Below are positions 7,209 to 7,920 of a stretch of 7,920 nucleotides of DNA, piece after piece. The notes below the pieces were generated by a model. It had not been told where the DNA came from and ran no database searches. It saw only the letters and a program-made list of their open reading frames with translations. Position 1 is the first letter of the stretch. Every line of letters starts with the position of its first letter. The stretch is from Sulfurimonas sp. (GTDB lineage Bacteria > Campylobacterota > Campylobacteria > Campylobacterales > Sulfurimonadaceae). The stretch spans positions 1-7,920 of the forward strand of contig DAOVJL010000045.1 in assembly GCA_030673275.1 (NCBI GenBank), read 5' to 3'. Made by a program: the position numbers and the translations under genes.

Positions 7209-7227
7209 AAAGCATAAATTATTCCAA
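7209..7227 (-). promoter_or_regulatory. Sigma-54 (RpoN) promoter of the fliK-flgD-flgE operon
   Basis: The minus strand reads TTGGAATAATTTATGCTTT, with GG (7225-7224) and GC (7213-7212) exactly 10 nt apart. It shares TTGGAA and ATGCTTT with the promoter at 3440-3458, so the two units are probably co-regulated. Transcription would begin near 7201, about 36 nt before the fliK ATG. The -24/-12 match is seen directly; FlgR/FlgS control is inferred from related bacteria. Confidence 0.85.
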
Positions 7228-7230
7228 TAT

Positions 7231-7257
7231 TAAAAATATTTAATAATTACCGATATA
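7231..7257 (+). promoter_or_regulatory. Candidate sigma-28 (FliA) promoter of the small exported-protein gene
   Basis: TAAA (7231-7234) and CCGATAT (7250-7256) resemble the FliA pattern TAAA...GCCGATAA, with spacing one base shorter than the enteric ideal; CGATAT fits the reported Campylobacter-type -10. A housekeeping-like TATACT (7254-7259) overlaps it, so either sigma factor could be used. Both would start transcription at about 7263-7266, practically on the ATG. Confidence 0.45.
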
Positions 7258-7263
7258 CTTCAC

Positions 7264-7518
7264 ATGATGAAAACACTGATTTTATTATTTCCAATATTAG
7301 CTTTTGCACTTAGCCCTTTTGAGACACCTGCATCAAATTATTTTGACACATCTGCATACAATACAAAAGCCAAAAAAGAGAATATTAAGGCATCAAAAAA
7401 TAAAAAAATTACATGTAGGTATGTGTGCGATAAAAAAGTGTATAAGGAGCAGAGAATGTCAGATGCTATAAAGTTTTATAAAAAAACTAGAGATTACAGT
7501 TTTATTGATAATGAATAA
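7264..7518 (+). CDS. Small predicted exported protein with a CxxxC pair, function unknown
   Basis: I do not recognise this 84-residue protein. The N-terminus MMKTLILLFPILAFALS looks like a Sec signal peptide with a likely cut after A-F-A (residues 13-15). The mature part of about 69 residues is basic, with many lysines in 35-48, and has TCRYVCDKKVYKEQ containing C51 and C55, the only two cysteines, which could form a disulfide in the periplasm. CxxxC is not a haem-binding CxxCH motif. There is no Shine-Dalgarno before either candidate start (7264 or 7267), and the promoter-like elements end within 4-7 nt of the ATG, suggesting a leaderless mRNA. It is divergent from fliK and its 3' end overlaps the opposing gene by 17 bp. 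That it is a real gene is supported by the signal peptide and position, not by recognised homology. Confidence 0.65.
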   Translation: MMKTLILLFPILAFALSPFETPASNYFDTSAYNTKAKKENIKASKNKKITCRYVCDKKVYKEQRMSDAIKFYKKTRDYSFIDNE

Positions 7519-7920
7519 ACTGATCCAAGCATCTCAAGTCATTTTTATAAGTTGTACTAACTACATCTCTTAACTCTTCAAAAAGCTGTTGTGGTTTTTC
7601 TCCATCTTTTGGGTAGCTAACCACGTAGAAATCTAAATCTCTGGCAAAAAATTCATCAAACATGCCCTTAACGATATTAGCTCCATATTTATCTGTGTAC
7701 GGAAGCACAAAGAAATAATCTGATTCATAATTTACAATAGAGTCAGAAGTTCTAAGAACCTGTTCGAGAGAACTGTTTATAATATCCTCTTTAACTGTAG
7801 AAAAGTCACAATACAACAGAGTAAAACTCTCTGAACGATTTTCATCAAGTCTGTCTGCTATACCTATATTTAAGTCAAGAAGTTGTTTAAAATTATTAAA
7901 TCCAAAATGTATTCCAGCCA
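7502..7920 (-). CDS. Partial protein with a degenerate GGDEF-like C-terminal domain (N-terminus cut)
   Basis: The frame stays open to the right edge, so the visible 138 residues are the C-terminus of a longer protein. A TTG at 7816 is the only usual initiation codon near the edge; it has no supporting ribosome binding site and lies inside the domain. The pattern resembles a GGDEF domain: LLYCDFSTVKE (where GGDEF proteins have a D-FK strand), VLRTSDSIVNYESDYFFVLP with ESDYF (7726-7712) at the GGDEF position, then YTDKYGANIVKGMFDEFF and DFYVVSYPKDGEKPQQLFEE, like the closing strand and helix. The two glycines and the catalytic acidic pair are not conserved, and I see no RxxD inhibitory site, so diguanylate cyclase activity is unlikely; a binding or structural role is possible. 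The fold assignment is by eye and moderate. Confidence 0.6.
   Translation of the reverse strand, partial: AGIHFGFNNFKQLLDLNIGIADRLDENRSESFTLLYCDFSTVKEDIINSSLEQVLRTSDSIVNYESDYFFVLPYTDKYGANIVKGMFDEFFARDLDFYVVSYPKDGEKPQQLFEELRDVVSTTYKNDLRCLDQFIHYQ

Noticed and set aside
7814..7816. TTG as the true start of the GGDEF-like gene
   Set aside because: The frame is open upstream to the window edge with domain-like sequence (IGIADRLDENRSESFTLLYC), so the gene begins outside the window.
1..7920. Mobile element, CRISPR array, tRNA/rRNA or a wholly new gene system
   Set aside because: No transposase, regularly spaced repeats or RNA-gene signatures were seen; nearly all sequence is explained by flagellar genes and purT.

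Overview
The window is AT-rich and almost fully coding. It looks like a flagellar locus from a Campylobacterota (epsilonproteobacterial) genome, most like Sulfurimonas or a related free-living genus. Three things point there: an 819-residue long-form FlgE hook protein next to a second, 411-residue FlgE-family protein; a Lys/Glu-rich FliK; and two promoters of the Campylobacter-type sigma-54 form (TTGGAA...TGCTTT). The genus is an inference; no rRNA or other marker gene is present.

Layout from left to right. 1-902 (minus) holds the N-terminal three quarters of purT, cut by the window edge. 952-3411 (minus) is the large hook protein FlgE. 3412-3595 is a non-coding gap with a sigma-54 promoter for that gene. 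3596-4831, 4843-5508 and 5524-7164 (all minus) are a FlgE paralogue, the hook-cap scaffold FlgD and the hook-length regulator FliK. They are transcribed in the order fliK-flgD-flgE paralogue with gaps of 11-15 bp, behind a sigma-54 promoter at 7209-7227. Divergent from fliK, a small gene at 7264-7518 (plus) encodes a predicted exported protein with a CxxxC pair. It converges with, and overlaps by 17 bp, a partial gene at 7502-7920 (minus) whose visible part resembles a degenerate GGDEF domain.

The four flagellar genes form one functional set. FlgD caps the growing hook, the large FlgE polymerises into it, FliK measures it and triggers the switch to late substrates, and the short FlgE paralogue probably contributes to the distal rod or proximal hook. 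Two matched sigma-54 promoters would bring them on together as middle-class genes. The divergent small gene has a FliA-like (sigma-28) element directly before its ATG, so it may be a late flagellar gene.

I do not see a clearly new biological system. The most interesting items are a perfect 12-bp inverted repeat that can hide the purT ribosome binding site only in read-through RNA, the possibly leaderless small exported protein, tandem 33-bp repeats and a recurring LLxGE-type motif in FliK, and a calcium-loop-like sequence plus repeated Flagellin_IN-like modules in the hook protein.
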